Source: Brachybacterium halotolerans | GTDB lineage: Bacteria > Actinomycetota > Actinomycetes > Actinomycetales > Dermabacteraceae | Direction: 5' to 3' | NCBI RefSeq assembly: GCF_016623465.1 | Contig: NZ_JAEDAJ010000001.1 | Coordinates: 565,963-629,962 of the forward strand | DNA: 64,000 nucleotides | In this document: one piece after another, positions 26,369 to 34,831 of the stretch | Numbering within the stretch: position 1 is the first letter of the stretch | How the letters are laid out: the number at the start of each line of letters is the position of its first letter | Notes under the pieces: generated by a model | Seen by the model: the letters and a program-made list of their open reading frames with translations, nothing else | Databases searched by the model: none | Told to the model about the DNA's origin: nothing | Position numbers and translations under genes: made by a program

Positions 26369-28858
26369 TCAGGCGACGGGCAGAGCCGGCTCGGCCTCCG
26401 GGACGTCGGCGGTGCGCGCCACGGGATTGGGCATCGTCCCGGCGTAGAGCAGGGATTCGGCCTGGTTGCCGATGTCGACCATCTGCAGCGTGTTGCGCAG
26501 CTGCAGCCGGTTCAGGCACGAGTGCGCGAACTCCGCTGTGCGCAGATCCACGTCGCCCGCGAGCCCGCGCGCGAGCTCGGGGTGGCGCGCCTCATAGGCG
26601 TCCAGGGCCCCGGCGACCCGCTGCCAGAACACCTCGGCCGGCAGGACCCCGTCGGCCTCGAGGATCCCGGAGAGGTGGCGCAGCACGCCGTCGAAGATGT
26701 CCGTGAAGACGGACAGCGCCTTCTCATCGCCCGGGACCACCGCGCGGATCCGCGCGATCCGCTCGGGCAGCTCGCGGTGGCCCAGCACAGCCGTCTCCTC
26801 GCCGATGTCCTTCATGAACGCGCCCACCACGCGTTGCTCGCGCACGCGCAGGATGAGGTTCTCGCCGTGCGGCATGAACACGAGGTCGTGGCCGAGCAGG
26901 GCGTGGACCAGCGGCTGCAGGTAGGCGGAGAGGTAGTCGTCGAGCCATTCCTCGGGACTGAGGCCGGAAGCGCGGATCATCTGCGTCGCCAGGGCCGTGC
27001 CCTCGTGGTCGCGGTGCAGCAGCGCCGCCATGGTCATAGCCCGCTCGCCCTCGCCGAGCAGCGGCAGGGGGTTCTCGCGCCACAGGGCCGCGAGCATCTT
27101 GCGGTGCGGGTTGGTCGCGGGCGTGCGGTGGTAGACGTCGCCCGTGTACCCGAGCGCCGCGCGCTCGCGCAGCACGGAGAAGCCCTGCGCCGCGAACTCG
27201 GGGTCGCCCGTGACGACGCCGTGCACCCAGTCGTTGATGGCGGGCGTGTCGCGCATGTAGTGCGGGGAGAGCCCGCGCAGGAATCCCATGTTCTGGATCG
27301 CGAGCGCCGTCTTCACGTACGGGGCGCCGGACCGGCTGAGGTCGAAGAAGGTGCGCAGGGACTGCTGCGCCTGGAACTCGTCGCCGCCCGCGCCGAGGGG
27401 CACGAGGTCCTGGCGGGCCACGTCCGCGGCGAAGGTGAGCGGCAGGCGGTGGTCGGCCTGCCAGGGATGCAGCGGCATGAGGTGGTAGTCCGACGGGTCG
27501 AGCCCGCGCTCCCGGAGCCGGTCGGCGAAGGCGGCGCGCTCCTCGGCGCTGAGCGCCCCGGCCAGGTGCTCCTCGAGGTCGCAGCCCTCGCCGAGGCTCA
27601 GATGGCTGAGCTCCCGGCGCACCGCGATCCACTGCAGGCGCGTGCGCCGGCCCTGCTCGGGCGCATAGGCCCGGTAGTCGCTGAGCGCGTAGCCGATGCG
27701 GCCGTTGCCCGCGAGGAAGCCCGGGTGCCCCTCGGTCATGGCGGACTCGATCTGCTGCAGATCGGCGTCGAGCAGCTGCCGGGCGGTGGGCCGACGGCCC
27801 TCGCGGGCGTCCTGCAGCTTCGCGCACGCCGCCGCGAAGGTCGAGGCGAGCTCCTCGAGGTAGGTCGAGAGCAGGTCGTCGGGGATGCCGAGCACGCTCT
27901 GGAAGGCGGCGACGAACTCGAGCACGTCGAGGCGGCCGTGGGCCGGGCGAGCGCCGCCGCCAGCCGACGTGCCGTCGGCCGGCGTGCCGTCCGTCGACGT
28001 GCCGCCCGTCGACGTGCCGTTGGACGCGACCGGGTCCTGCGGCGTCTCGATCCGCACGATCGAGTCCTCGTCGACCAGCCAGTGCTCGAGCGGCAGCACG
28101 CGGGCGCGGAAGCGGTAGCTCGCCCCCGCCTCCGTGGGCTCGGCCAGCTCCCACCAGCCGTCCTCGAGATCGACGGGCGCCAGGATGCGCTCGTGCGAGA
28201 ACTCGGAGATCGCCTTGGCGAGCAGGTGCCGGTGCACGGCGTCGGCGACGTCGGGCCGCAGGTGGGCGTGGGGATCCTCGGCATGCTCGCCGGAGCCGCC
28301 GCCGAGCGGGGAGGCCGCGAAATCCTCCCGGGTGCAGACGCTGAGGGCGGCGCGCTTGCTGTGGCCGTCGACCGTGAGGTCGAGCTCGCGCAGCACGCGG
28401 AATCCCACGGCGGCGTTCTTGGCGAGGATGCGGTCGTTGCGCACGTCGGGCTCGACGACGACGCGCTCGGCGCGGCGCTCCGTGAAGCAGAAGCGCATGA
28501 CGGCGGCCATGATCTCCGCCGTGAAGCCGTGGCGCCGCTCCCCCGCCGGCGGGCCGACGAGCACGTGCATGCCCAGGTCGCCCGCGCGGGTGCGCAGCAC
28601 GTGCGACGGGATGAGGATCGCGGGGTCGTAGGTCTCGAGGTAGACGACGTCGGCGCCGGTCCCGGGCTGGTCCGCGCTCTCGAGGGAGCCGATCCAGCCG
28701 TCCTGGCGGGGATCGTCGGCGATCGCTCGGAGGTAGTCGAGGGTCTGCTCGGGGCTGTGGTCCGTCATCTCCCAGTAGCGGGCGCGGGGATCGGTGAGCC
28801 AGGTGTGGACGAGGGGCGCGTCGCGCGCGGGGTCGACGGGTCGGAAGGTGATCTGCAC
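26369..28858 (-). CDS. desCD: Fused hydroxamate acyltransferase and NIS siderophore synthetase (DesC-DesD)
   Basis: 829 residues. About 1-180 is a GNAT/IucB-type acyltransferase (DesC-like: ITFRPVDPARDAPLVHTWLT, HVLVGPPAGERRHGFTAEIM, VVVEPDVRNDRILAKNAAVG), which would acylate N-hydroxycadaverine. About 220-810 is an IucA/IucC synthetase (DesD-like: SAMTEGHPGFLAGNGRIGYA, LMPLHPWQADH, KTALAIQNMGFLRGLSPHYM, FMPHGENLIL), which joins and cyclises the units with ATP. In Streptomyces these are separate proteins. The linker includes a Gly/Thr/Ser repeat (about 279-298). GTG start 6 nt after AGGAG, 17 bp behind desB. Product presumably desferrioxamine-like; the acyl donor is not predictable. Confidence 0.92.
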   Translation of the reverse strand: MQITFRPVDPARDAPLVHTWLTDPRARYWEMTDHSPEQTLDYLRAIADDPRQDGWIGSLESADQPGTGADVVYLETYDPAILIPSHVLRTRAGDLGMHVLVGPPAGERRHGFTAEIMAAVMRFCFTERRAERVVVEPDVRNDRILAKNAAVGFRVLRELDLTVDGHSKRAALSVCTREDFAASPLGGGSGEHAEDPHAHLRPDVADAVHRHLLAKAISEFSHERILAPVDLEDGWWELAEPTEAGASYRFRARVLPLEHWLVDEDSIVRIETPQDPVASNGTSTGGTSTDGTPADGTSAGGGARPAHGRLDVLEFVAAFQSVLGIPDDLLSTYLEELASTFAAACAKLQDAREGRRPTARQLLDADLQQIESAMTEGHPGFLAGNGRIGYALSDYRAYAPEQGRRTRLQWIAVRRELSHLSLGEGCDLEEHLAGALSAEERAAFADRLRERGLDPSDYHLMPLHPWQADHRLPLTFAADVARQDLVPLGAGGDEFQAQQSLRTFFDLSRSGAPYVKTALAIQNMGFLRGLSPHYMRDTPAINDWVHGVVTGDPEFAAQGFSVLRERAALGYTGDVYHRTPATNPHRKMLAALWRENPLPLLGEGERAMTMAALLHRDHEGTALATQMIRASGLSPEEWLDDYLSAYLQPLVHALLGHDLVFMPHGENLILRVREQRVVGAFMKDIGEETAVLGHRELPERIARIRAVVPGDEKALSVFTDIFDGVLRHLSGILEADGVLPAEVFWQRVAGALDAYEARHPELARGLAGDVDLRTAEFAHSCLNRLQLRNTLQMVDIGNQAESLLYAGTMPNPVARTADVPEAEPALPVA
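27963..28022. repeat. Four tandem 15-bp units inside desCD
   Basis: Degenerate 15-bp units like GTCGACGTGCCGTCC repeated four times, in frame, coding for (G-T-S/P-x-G/D)4 within the N-terminal part of the synthetase domain, in a loop between family motifs. Confidence 0.75.
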
Positions 28859-28875
28859 GGTGGTCTCCTGGTGGG

Positions 28876-30249
28876 TCAGGCGTCGTCGGCGGGGAGGCCG
28901 AAGGTCTGGAAGGCGATGCGGCGCTCGATCGGGTAGGGCTCGCGGCCGGTGATCGCGTCGAGCACCACGGAGGCGCGCCAGGCGCCGAAGCCGAGGTCGG
29001 GGGCGGTGACGCCGTGCGTGTGCTCCTCGGCGTTCAGCACGTGGATCCGCTGCTGGTCGTCGATCGTGTAGTCGCGGGAGACATCGAGCCGGCCGCGGGA
29101 GTCGCGGCGGATCCGCCCGCCCAGGGGCGCGAGGAGCGCAGGCGCGCTCGAGCGGTACCCGGTGGCGCCGACCACGGCACGGGTGCGGTGCTCGCGCCGG
29201 GTGCCCAGCTCGCCGTGCTCGAGGGTGAGCACGTGCTCGCCGGCCTCCGCGTCGTGGCGCGCGGCGGTCACGGCGGTGTCGGTGAGCAGCGTGGTGGGGA
29301 CCTCGGCGCCGCCCTGGCTGAGCCGGTAGAGCAGCTCGTGGATGTCGTCGATCAGGTCGCCGCTGATGCCCTTGTACAGGGTCCTCTGCTCGCGGCCCAG
29401 GCTCTCGCGCCGCTCCTCGGACAGGGAGCGGAACAGGTCCGTGTACTCCGGGGACGTCATCTCGAGGGTGAGCTTCGTGTACTCCATCGGGAAGAACCGC
29501 GGCGAGCGGGTCACCCAGTCCACGCGGGTGCCGCGGGCGGCCGCGTCCTCGAGCAGATCGCGGTAGATCTCCGCGGCGCTCTGGCCGCTGCCCACGATCG
29601 TCACGGAGCCCGCGTCCAGCAGCTGCTCGCGCGCGGGCAGGTACTGCGAGCTGTGGATCACGGGCGGGGCCGACTGGTCCGCCGCCTCGGCGAGCTCGGC
29701 GAGGGCGGGAGGGAGCGCGGGTCGGGTGCCGACGCCGAGCACCACGTGCCGGCCGCGATGCTCCTCGGTGCCGACGATCTCTCCCTCCGCGTCGAGCACG
29801 TCGGCCACCACGAGGAGGTGCTCGCCCTCCTCCTGGACCGAGCGGACGCGGCGCCGCCAGCGCAGCGTGTCCAGCTGCTCGGCGACCCAGCGGCAGTAGC
29901 GGTCGTACTCCGAGCGCAGCGGGTAGAAGGACTCGCGGATGTAGAAGGGGTAGAGCCTGCCGGTCTCCTTGAGGAACTGCAGGAAGGAGAAGCGCGAGGT
30001 GGGGTCGGCCATCGTCACCAGGTCAGCGAGGAACGGCACCTGGATGGTGGCGCCGTCGAGCATCATCCCGGGGTGCCAGGAGAAGCCGGGAGCCTGGTCG
30101 AGGAAGATCGCGTCGACGTCCTCGAGCGGCTCGCTGAGCGCGGCCATGCCGAGCCCGAAGGGGCCGATGCCGATGCCCACGAGGTCGTGGATGCGGGCGT
30201 CGTCCGCGTGGCTGGTCGCGGGGACGGTCGAGGGCGCGGCCGTGCTCAT
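28876..30249 (-). CDS. desB: Cadaverine/lysine N6-hydroxylase
   Basis: 457 residues. Flavin-dependent N-monooxygenase that hydroxylates the primary amine used for hydroxamate siderophores. FAD site HDLVGIGIGPFGLGMAALSE, substrate region WHPGMMLDGATIQVPFLADL (the FADLVT-type motif of this family), NADPH site VTIVGSGQSAAEIYRDLL, and the ATGY signature in AVVGATGYRSSAPALL. Lies between desA and desCD; its ATG overlaps the desA stop by 4 nt. With a DesA decarboxylase upstream, cadaverine is a likelier substrate than lysine. Confidence 0.93.
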   Translation of the reverse strand: MSTAAPSTVPATSHADDARIHDLVGIGIGPFGLGMAALSEPLEDVDAIFLDQAPGFSWHPGMMLDGATIQVPFLADLVTMADPTSRFSFLQFLKETGRLYPFYIRESFYPLRSEYDRYCRWVAEQLDTLRWRRRVRSVQEEGEHLLVVADVLDAEGEIVGTEEHRGRHVVLGVGTRPALPPALAELAEAADQSAPPVIHSSQYLPAREQLLDAGSVTIVGSGQSAAEIYRDLLEDAAARGTRVDWVTRSPRFFPMEYTKLTLEMTSPEYTDLFRSLSEERRESLGREQRTLYKGISGDLIDDIHELLYRLSQGGAEVPTTLLTDTAVTAARHDAEAGEHVLTLEHGELGTRREHRTRAVVGATGYRSSAPALLAPLGGRIRRDSRGRLDVSRDYTIDDQQRIHVLNAEEHTHGVTAPDLGFGAWRASVVLDAITGREPYPIERRIAFQTFGLPADDA

Positions 30250-31847
30250 CGCTCGCTCCCCTCGGCGGCGAGGCGGCTGCCGGCGAGCAGGCCCCGGCCC
30301 GTCGCCCGCACGAGGTCGAGCACGGCGGCGACGTCCGTGACGGTCGCCTCGGGGTTCAGCAGGGTGAGCTTGAGCCACGGGGTGCCGTCGATCGTGGTGC
30401 GGGCGACCATCGCGCGGCCGGACTGGAAGAGGATCCGGCGGATGAGGGCGACGTGCCCGTCGGCCGTCCGGTCGTCCACGCCCTCGGGCTGGAACCGGAA
30501 CAGCACGGTGCTGAGGTCGCTCGTGCCCAGCACGGTGAAGTCGCGGTCGGCGAGCAGCAGCGCGCGCACCTCGAGGGCGAGGTCGCAGACGGCGTCGACC
30601 ATCTCGCCGAGCCGCGCGGGTCCGAGCGAGCGCAGGGTGGTCCAGAGCTTGAGGGCGTCGAAGCGGCGCGTGGTCTGCAGCGACTTGTCGACCTGGTTGG
30701 GCTCCGCCTCGGCCGACGCCGCCTCCGCCGCGGGGTTGAGGTAGTCCGCGTGCCAGGCCGCGGTGCGCAGGTCCGCAGGGTCGCGCACGAGGAGCGCGCT
30801 CGACGAGACGGGCTGGAAGAAGGTCTTGTGGAAGTCGATCGTCACGGAGTCCGCGCGCTCGATGCCCGTGAGCAGGTGGCGGCGGCGCTCGGAGACGAGC
30901 AGGCCTCCCCCGTAGGCGGCGTCCACGTGCAGCCAGATGCCGGCCTCCTCGCACGCCTCGGCGATGGCCGGCAGCGGATCGATGATCCCGCGGTCGGTGG
31001 TGCCGGCGGTGACGGCGACGGCCATCGGGAGCTCCCCCGCCGCCTCGAGCGCGGCGAGTCGCTCGCGCAGGTCAGCGGGGTCCATGCGCCCGTCGGCGTC
31101 GGAGTCGACGGCGATGACGGCGTCGGCCGCGAGCCCCAGCAGGTGCGCGGAGCGGGCGACCGAGAAGTGGCTCGCGGCCGTGGTGAGCACGCGCAGGCGC
31201 GGCAGCGCGTCGGTCCGCTCGCGCAGGTCCGCACGCAGGGCCCGCTCCCGGGCCAGGAACAGCGCCTGCAGGTTGGACTGCGTCCCGCCCGAGGTGAAGA
31301 CGCCGTCGCCGCTCTCGAATCCGACGAGGCCCGCGGCCCACCGCACGAGGCGCTGCTCCATGTGGGTCGCGACGAGCGACTGGTCGAAGGTGTCCACGGA
31401 CGTGTTCACCGCGGCGAGCATCGCCTCGGCCGCGACCGCGGGGAGGACCACGGGGCAGTTCAGGTGCGCGAGGTACGAGGGGTGGTGGAACCATACGGCG
31501 TTCCTCGCATAGAGCGCGTCGGCCTCGGCGAGGGCCGCTCGGTCGCCGATGCCCGAGCCGTCGAGGTCCACGTCCGCGACGAGACGCTCGAGGGCGTGCC
31601 GGTCGGGGCCGACGGAGGGGGCGTCGACGCTGCGGAAGCGCTCCGCGAGGGTATCGACGACCTCGTGGAGGAGCTCGGCGTAGGCGTCGGCAGAGGAGCC
31701 GTTCAGCAGCGCGGTCGTCGTAGTGGTGGTCGCGGTCGCGGTCGACGCCGTGGAGGCCGTCGCCGCGGAGGGCTCGGCGGCGGGCGCGCCGGTGCCGGCA
31801 GATGCCGGGAGCTCGTGCGCAGAGGTCTGCGGGAGCAGCTGGGACAT
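30246..31847 (-). CDS. desA: PLP-dependent lysine decarboxylase, siderophore type
   Basis: 533 residues. Group II PLP decarboxylase that would convert lysine to cadaverine for desferrioxamine synthesis. Seen: NAVWFHHPSYLAHLNCPVVL, DGVFTSGGTQSNLQALFLAR, LHVDAAYGGGLLVSERRRHL and the PLP lysine in VTIDFHKTFFQPVSSSALLV. The N-terminal 45 residues are a low-complexity Ala/Thr run before ALLNGSSADAYAELL, where other DesA proteins begin; no better internal ATG is seen. First gene of the operon, controlled by an iron box about 50 bp upstream of the ATG. Confidence 0.93.
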   Translation of the reverse strand: MSQLLPQTSAHELPASAGTGAPAAEPSAATASTASTATATTTTTTALLNGSSADAYAELLHEVVDTLAERFRSVDAPSVGPDRHALERLVADVDLDGSGIGDRAALAEADALYARNAVWFHHPSYLAHLNCPVVLPAVAAEAMLAAVNTSVDTFDQSLVATHMEQRLVRWAAGLVGFESGDGVFTSGGTQSNLQALFLARERALRADLRERTDALPRLRVLTTAASHFSVARSAHLLGLAADAVIAVDSDADGRMDPADLRERLAALEAAGELPMAVAVTAGTTDRGIIDPLPAIAEACEEAGIWLHVDAAYGGGLLVSERRRHLLTGIERADSVTIDFHKTFFQPVSSSALLVRDPADLRTAAWHADYLNPAAEAASAEAEPNQVDKSLQTTRRFDALKLWTTLRSLGPARLGEMVDAVCDLALEVRALLLADRDFTVLGTSDLSTVLFRFQPEGVDDRTADGHVALIRRILFQSGRAMVARTTIDGTPWLKLTLLNPEATVTDVAAVLDLVRATGRGLLAGSRLAAEGSER

Positions 31848-31869
31848 GGTGGTCGGAACCTTCCTGCCG

Positions 31870-31891
31870 GTGGGGCGGAAGGTCGCCCCAC
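31870..31891 (-). promoter_or_regulatory. 8-bp perfect hairpin in the desA 5' leader
   Basis: GTGGGGCG-N6-CGCCCCAC, between the iron box and the desA ribosome-binding region. It would be transcribed. Possible RNA stability element or pause site; it is not followed by T residues. Confidence 0.55.
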
Positions 31892-31897
31892 GGTCGT

Positions 31898-31916
31898 TGA
31901 GGGTTGCCTACCCTAA
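31898..31916 (-). promoter_or_regulatory. Iron box (DtxR/IdeR/DmdR type) at the desA promoter
   Basis: TTAGGGTAGGCAACCCTCA matches 15 of 19 positions of the actinobacterial iron-regulator consensus TTAGGTTAGGCTAACCTAA. It overlaps the -10 candidates TAGGGT and TAGGCA; a TTGCGC lies about 18-19 bp upstream as a possible -35. Iron-loaded repressor bound here would shut the siderophore operon. Confidence 0.85.
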
Positions 31917-31984
31917 GCGTGCTCGAGCGACTCTGCGCAAGCAGGCTCCCGGCCCGGATGAGATAGCCGACAGTTCCCGCGCAT

Positions 31985-32006
31985 CGCTCGCCTGGCGAGG
32001 CGAACG
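31985..32006 (-). terminator. Terminator after the DinB-family gene
   Basis: 9-bp stem with one G-U pair (31985-31993 / 31998-32006) and a 4-nt loop, about 30 bp after the stop codon of the DinB gene. Confidence 0.6.
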
Positions 32007-32037
32007 CGCAGGCAGAGCGGATATTCGCGGTGCCCAA

Positions 32038-32571
32038 TCACGGCGGGTCGTTGCCGACCAGCCCGTCGATCGCTTCGCGGACGATGGACGTCTGCCCAGT
32101 GTGCAGGAGGTTCTCCTCGAGGATGTCCACGAGCCGTCGCCGACGACTGACCTGGTACTCCGGGTCGTCCTGGACGAGCTCGTCGAGGCCGCCGTCCCGG
32201 ACCAGGTCGCTCCACTCCCGGCGGCAGCGTCCGATCGTCTCGTACCAGAGGGCGTAGAGCTCCTCGGGCGGACTCTCGGCGGCCGTGGTCCATTCCGCGT
32301 CGTAGGCCGTCCACGGCTCGGGGCCGGTGGTGGGCGGGCCGGGGGCGCGTCCGGCGGCCGAGGCGGTCCACATCTCCTCGACCTTCGCGAGATGGACGAT
32401 CGTGCCGGCGATCGTCACCCCCGAGGGCGGGTGCCGCGTGCCCAGCTGCTCCTGCGTGAGACCGCCGGACTTCCAGGCGAACTGGCGGTGCACGCGATCC
32501 AGGGCGAAGAGGAGCATCTCCCCCTCGCCGCCGCGCAGACAGTCCTCGATGGGTACGTCGTTGTAGTCCAT
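32038..32571 (-). CDS. DinB-family (DUF664) protein
   Basis: 177 residues, four-helix-bundle type. Seen: EGEMLLFALDRVHRQFAWKS, the family pattern SGVTIAGTIVHLAKVEEMW (first metal-ligand histidine), and the last helix VDILEENLLHTGQTSIVREA carrying the H-x-G-Q histidine. Such proteins are metal-dependent thiol transferases or hydrolases (mycothiol-dependent in actinobacteria) or of unknown role. Single gene; a TACTCT box lies 6 nt before the ATG. Confidence 0.82.
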   Translation of the reverse strand: MDYNDVPIEDCLRGGEGEMLLFALDRVHRQFAWKSGGLTQEQLGTRHPPSGVTIAGTIVHLAKVEEMWTASAAGRAPGPPTTGPEPWTAYDAEWTTAAESPPEELYALWYETIGRCRREWSDLVRDGGLDELVQDDPEYQVSRRRRLVDILEENLLHTGQTSIVREAIDGLVGNDPP

Positions 32572-32577
32572 GCCGCG

Positions 32578-32583
32578 AGAGTA
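32578..32583 (-). promoter_or_regulatory. -10 box TACTCT for the DinB-family gene
   Basis: TACTCT on the minus strand, 6 nt before the ATG at 32571; leaderless. Confidence 0.55.
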
Positions 32584-32653
32584 GACCTCACGAGAATGGC
32601 GATCTGGTCGACACCGGATCCGTGCGCGTTCTCCGAGTGCCACAGGCCCGCGC

Positions 32654-32944
32654 TCACAGATGCCGCCCCGGATCCATCCGCTGGTGGAGGATACGGATCA
32701 CGTCGATGCGATCTCCGCGCTGGACGTAGAAGACGAGGTGGCTGCCGATCCCGTATCGACGGTAGCCCTGGCGGATGTCGTCGACGGGGCGACCCCGATC
32801 CGGGTCTGCGGCGAGGCGCTCGATGGCGTTCTGGATGTCGCGCAGGTAGGACTCCGCCTGCGAGGCGCTCCAGCGGTCTTCCGTGAAGTCCCAGATCTCG
32901 GAGAGATCCCTCTGCGCTGCCGGAGTGAGGCGGAAGCGTTTCAT
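32654..32944 (-). CDS. parE: ParE/RelE-family toxin
   Basis: 96 residues with the full ParE pattern: basic start MKRFRLTPAAQRDLSEIWDF, TEDRWSASQAESYLRDIQNA, the central DPDRGRPVDDIRQGYRRYGI and the C-terminal HLVFYVQRGDRIDVIRILHQ. ParE proteins poison DNA gyrase, while RelE relatives cut mRNA; the DLSEIWDFTEDRW start and R-Y-R-Y-x-x-G-x-H-L core favour ParE. Its ATG overlaps the antitoxin stop by 4 nt. Confidence 0.9.
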   Translation of the reverse strand: MKRFRLTPAAQRDLSEIWDFTEDRWSASQAESYLRDIQNAIERLAADPDRGRPVDDIRQGYRRYGIGSHLVFYVQRGDRIDVIRILHQRMDPGRHL

Positions 32945-33174
32945 GCCTGCTTCGACGCGATGAAGGCGTCGAAGTCGAACGGCTGGGCCTCACCGCTCTC
33001 CTCGCCGACGACGAGGGCCTCGCGCAGTGCTGCCAGTTGCGTCTCCCGATCCTCGAGGAGGCGCAGCCCGGCACGGATCACCTCGCTGGACGATCGATAG
33101 CGACCCGAGGCGACCTGCTCTGCAAGGAAGCCGGAGTAGTGGTCATCAAGGCTGATCGACGTGTTCTGAGCCAT
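32941..33174 (-). CDS. parD: ParD-family antitoxin
   Basis: 77 residues. N-terminal ribbon-helix-helix DNA-binding part (NTSISLDDHYSGFLAEQVAS, then GRYRSSSEVIRAGLRLLEDR) and a short C-terminal toxin-binding tail. First gene of the pair, so the antitoxin is made ahead of the toxin. The TATCGT box 6 nt before the ATG points to a leaderless message, and a palindrome just upstream is a likely autoregulatory operator. A longer frame to 33372 is not coding. Confidence 0.9.
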   Translation of the reverse strand: MAQNTSISLDDHYSGFLAEQVASGRYRSSSEVIRAGLRLLEDRETQLAALREALVVGEESGEAQPFDFDAFIASKQA

Positions 33175-33180
33175 GGCGTC

Positions 33181-33204
33181 ACGATACCAAGAATGGGTAA
33201 TTCT
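33181..33204 (-). promoter_or_regulatory. parDE promoter with operator AGAAT-N5-ATTCT
   Basis: -10 TATCGT at 33186-33181. Perfect palindrome AGAAT-GGGTA-ATTCT at 33190-33204 lies in the spacer directly upstream, where ParD or ParDE would block RNA polymerase. The stretch is notably AT-rich for this genome. Confidence 0.6.
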
Positions 33205-33262
33205 ACGCCTCGACCTTGACATCGACCGTCCCGTGGTGCGCTCCAAGGGGCCCGTGAGAACA

Positions 33263-33296
33263 GGAGCGCCGCACCTCACGTGGGGTGCGGCGCTCC
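33263..33296 (-). terminator. Terminator of gatCAB
   Basis: 13-bp perfect stem (33263-33275 / 33284-33296), extendable to 15 with a G-U pair, starting about 24 bp after the gatB stop codon and followed by TGTTCT on the minus strand. Confidence 0.85.
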
Positions 33297-33319
33297 GGCA
33301 CAGAGCTGCGTTCGGGGCG

Positions 33320-34831
33320 TCAGCCCTGGACGCCCAGCTTCTCCATGATGATCTCGCGCACGCGGCCGGCATCGGCCTGACCGCGCGTGGCCTTCATGAT
33401 GGGGCCGATCAGCGCGCCGATCGCCTGGACCTTGCCGCCCTGGATCTTGGCGACCACGTCGGGGTTGTCGGCGATCGCCTGGTCCACGGCACCGGTGAGC
33501 ACCGAGTCGTCGGAGACGACCGCGAGGCCCTCCTTCTCGACGATCGCACCGGGATCGCCCTCGCCCGCGAGCACCTTGCCGAGCACCTGACGGGCGATCT
33601 TGTCGTTGATCTTCTTGTCGTCGATGAGCTTCTGGAGCTCGGCGACCTGCGCCGGGGTGGCTGCCAGGTCCTCGAGCTCCACACCCTGCTCGCCGGCGGT
33701 GCGGGCCAGTTCGCCCATCCACCACTTGCGGGCGGACTGCGCGCTCGCGCCCGCGACCACGGTCGCCTCGATGGCCTCGAGAGCACCGGCGTTGATGACG
33801 TCGCGCATCTCGAGATCGCTGAAGCCCCACTCCTCGCGCAGGCGGCGTCGGCGCGCCGCCGGCAGCTCGGGGAGGTTCGACCGCAGCTCCTCGACCCACT
33901 CGCGGCTCGGCGCGACGGGCACCAGGTCTGGCTCGGGGAAGTAGCGGTAGTCCTCGGCGTCGGACTTCACGCGCCCGGCGCTCGTGTGGCCGTCCTCCTC
34001 GTGGAAGTGACGGGTCTCCTGGACCACCGACTCGCCGGCGTCGAGGATCCCCGCCTGGCGGGAGATCTCGTAGCGCACCGTGCGGTCGATCGAGCGGAAC
34101 GAGTTCACGTTCTTCGTCTCGGTCCGGGTGCCCAGCGGCGCATCGGCCGACGGGCGCAGGGAGACGTTCACGTCGGCCCGGACGTTGCCGCGCTCCATGC
34201 GCGCCTCGGACACGTCGAGGGCGCGGAAGATGTCCCGCAGGGTCCGCACGTAGGCGGCGGCGACCTCGGGGGCCCGCTTGCCCACGTTCGGGATCGGACG
34301 GGTCACGATCTCCACGAGCGGCACGCCCGCGCGGTTGTAGTCCACGAGGGAATGCGTCGCGCCCTGGATGCGGCCGCTGCCGCCCACGTGCGTGGACTTG
34401 CCGGCGTCCTCCTCCATGTGGGCGCGCTCGATCTCCACGCGCACGATCTCGCCGTCCTCGAGCTCCACGTCCACCCAGCCGTCGTGCGCGATCGGCTCGT
34501 CGTACTGGGAGGTCTGGAAGTTCTTCGTGAGGTCGGGATAGAAGTACTGCTTGCGCGCGAAGCGGCAGGACTCGGCGATCTCGCAGTTCAGCGCGAGGCC
34601 GATGGTGATCGCGTACTCGACGGCCTTCTCATTGACCACGGGCAGCGTGCCGGGCAGGCCCAGGCTCACCGGGGTGATCGCCGTGTTCGGGTCGGCGGCG
34701 AAGATGTTCGGCGCACCGTCGAACATCTTGGTCGCCGTACCCAGCTCCACGTGCACCTCGATGCCCAGCACCGGGTCGTAGCGGTCGGTCGCGTCCTCGA
34801 AGTCGACGAGATCGGTATCGATGGTCGTCAT
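33320..34831 (-). CDS. gatB: Asp/Glu-tRNA amidotransferase subunit B
   Basis: 503 residues. Binds misacylated Asp-tRNA(Asn) or Glu-tRNA(Gln), phosphorylates the acid and passes it ammonia from GatA. Seen: [94 protein letters not shown], and the C-terminal tail domain ([20 protein letters not shown]). The ATG at 34831 shares one base with the gatA stop (TGATG) after a GAGGTG ribosome-binding site. Confidence 0.96.
   Translation of the reverse strand: MTTIDTDLVDFEDATDRYDPVLGIEVHVELGTATKMFDGAPNIFAADPNTAITPVSLGLPGTLPVVNEKAVEYAITIGLALNCEIAESCRFARKQYFYPDLTKNFQTSQYDEPIAHDGWVDVELEDGEIVRVEIERAHMEEDAGKSTHVGGSGRIQGATHSLVDYNRAGVPLVEIVTRPIPNVGKRAPEVAAAYVRTLRDIFRALDVSEARMERGNVRADVNVSLRPSADAPLGTRTETKNVNSFRSIDRTVRYEISRQAGILDAGESVVQETRHFHEEDGHTSAGRVKSDAEDYRYFPEPDLVPVAPSREWVEELRSNLPELPAARRRRLREEWGFSDLEMRDVINAGALEAIEATVVAGASAQSARKWWMGELARTAGEQGVELEDLAATPAQVAELQKLIDDKKINDKIARQVLGKVLAGEGDPGAIVEKEGLAVVSDDSVLTGAVDQAIADNPDVVAKIQGGKVQAIGALIGPIMKATRGQADAGRVREIIMEKLGVQG

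Noticed and set aside
33216-33221. Perfect TTGACA on the + strand
   Set aside because: No -10 at a suitable distance and no rightward gene follows; the region holds the parD upstream sequence and the gatB terminator.
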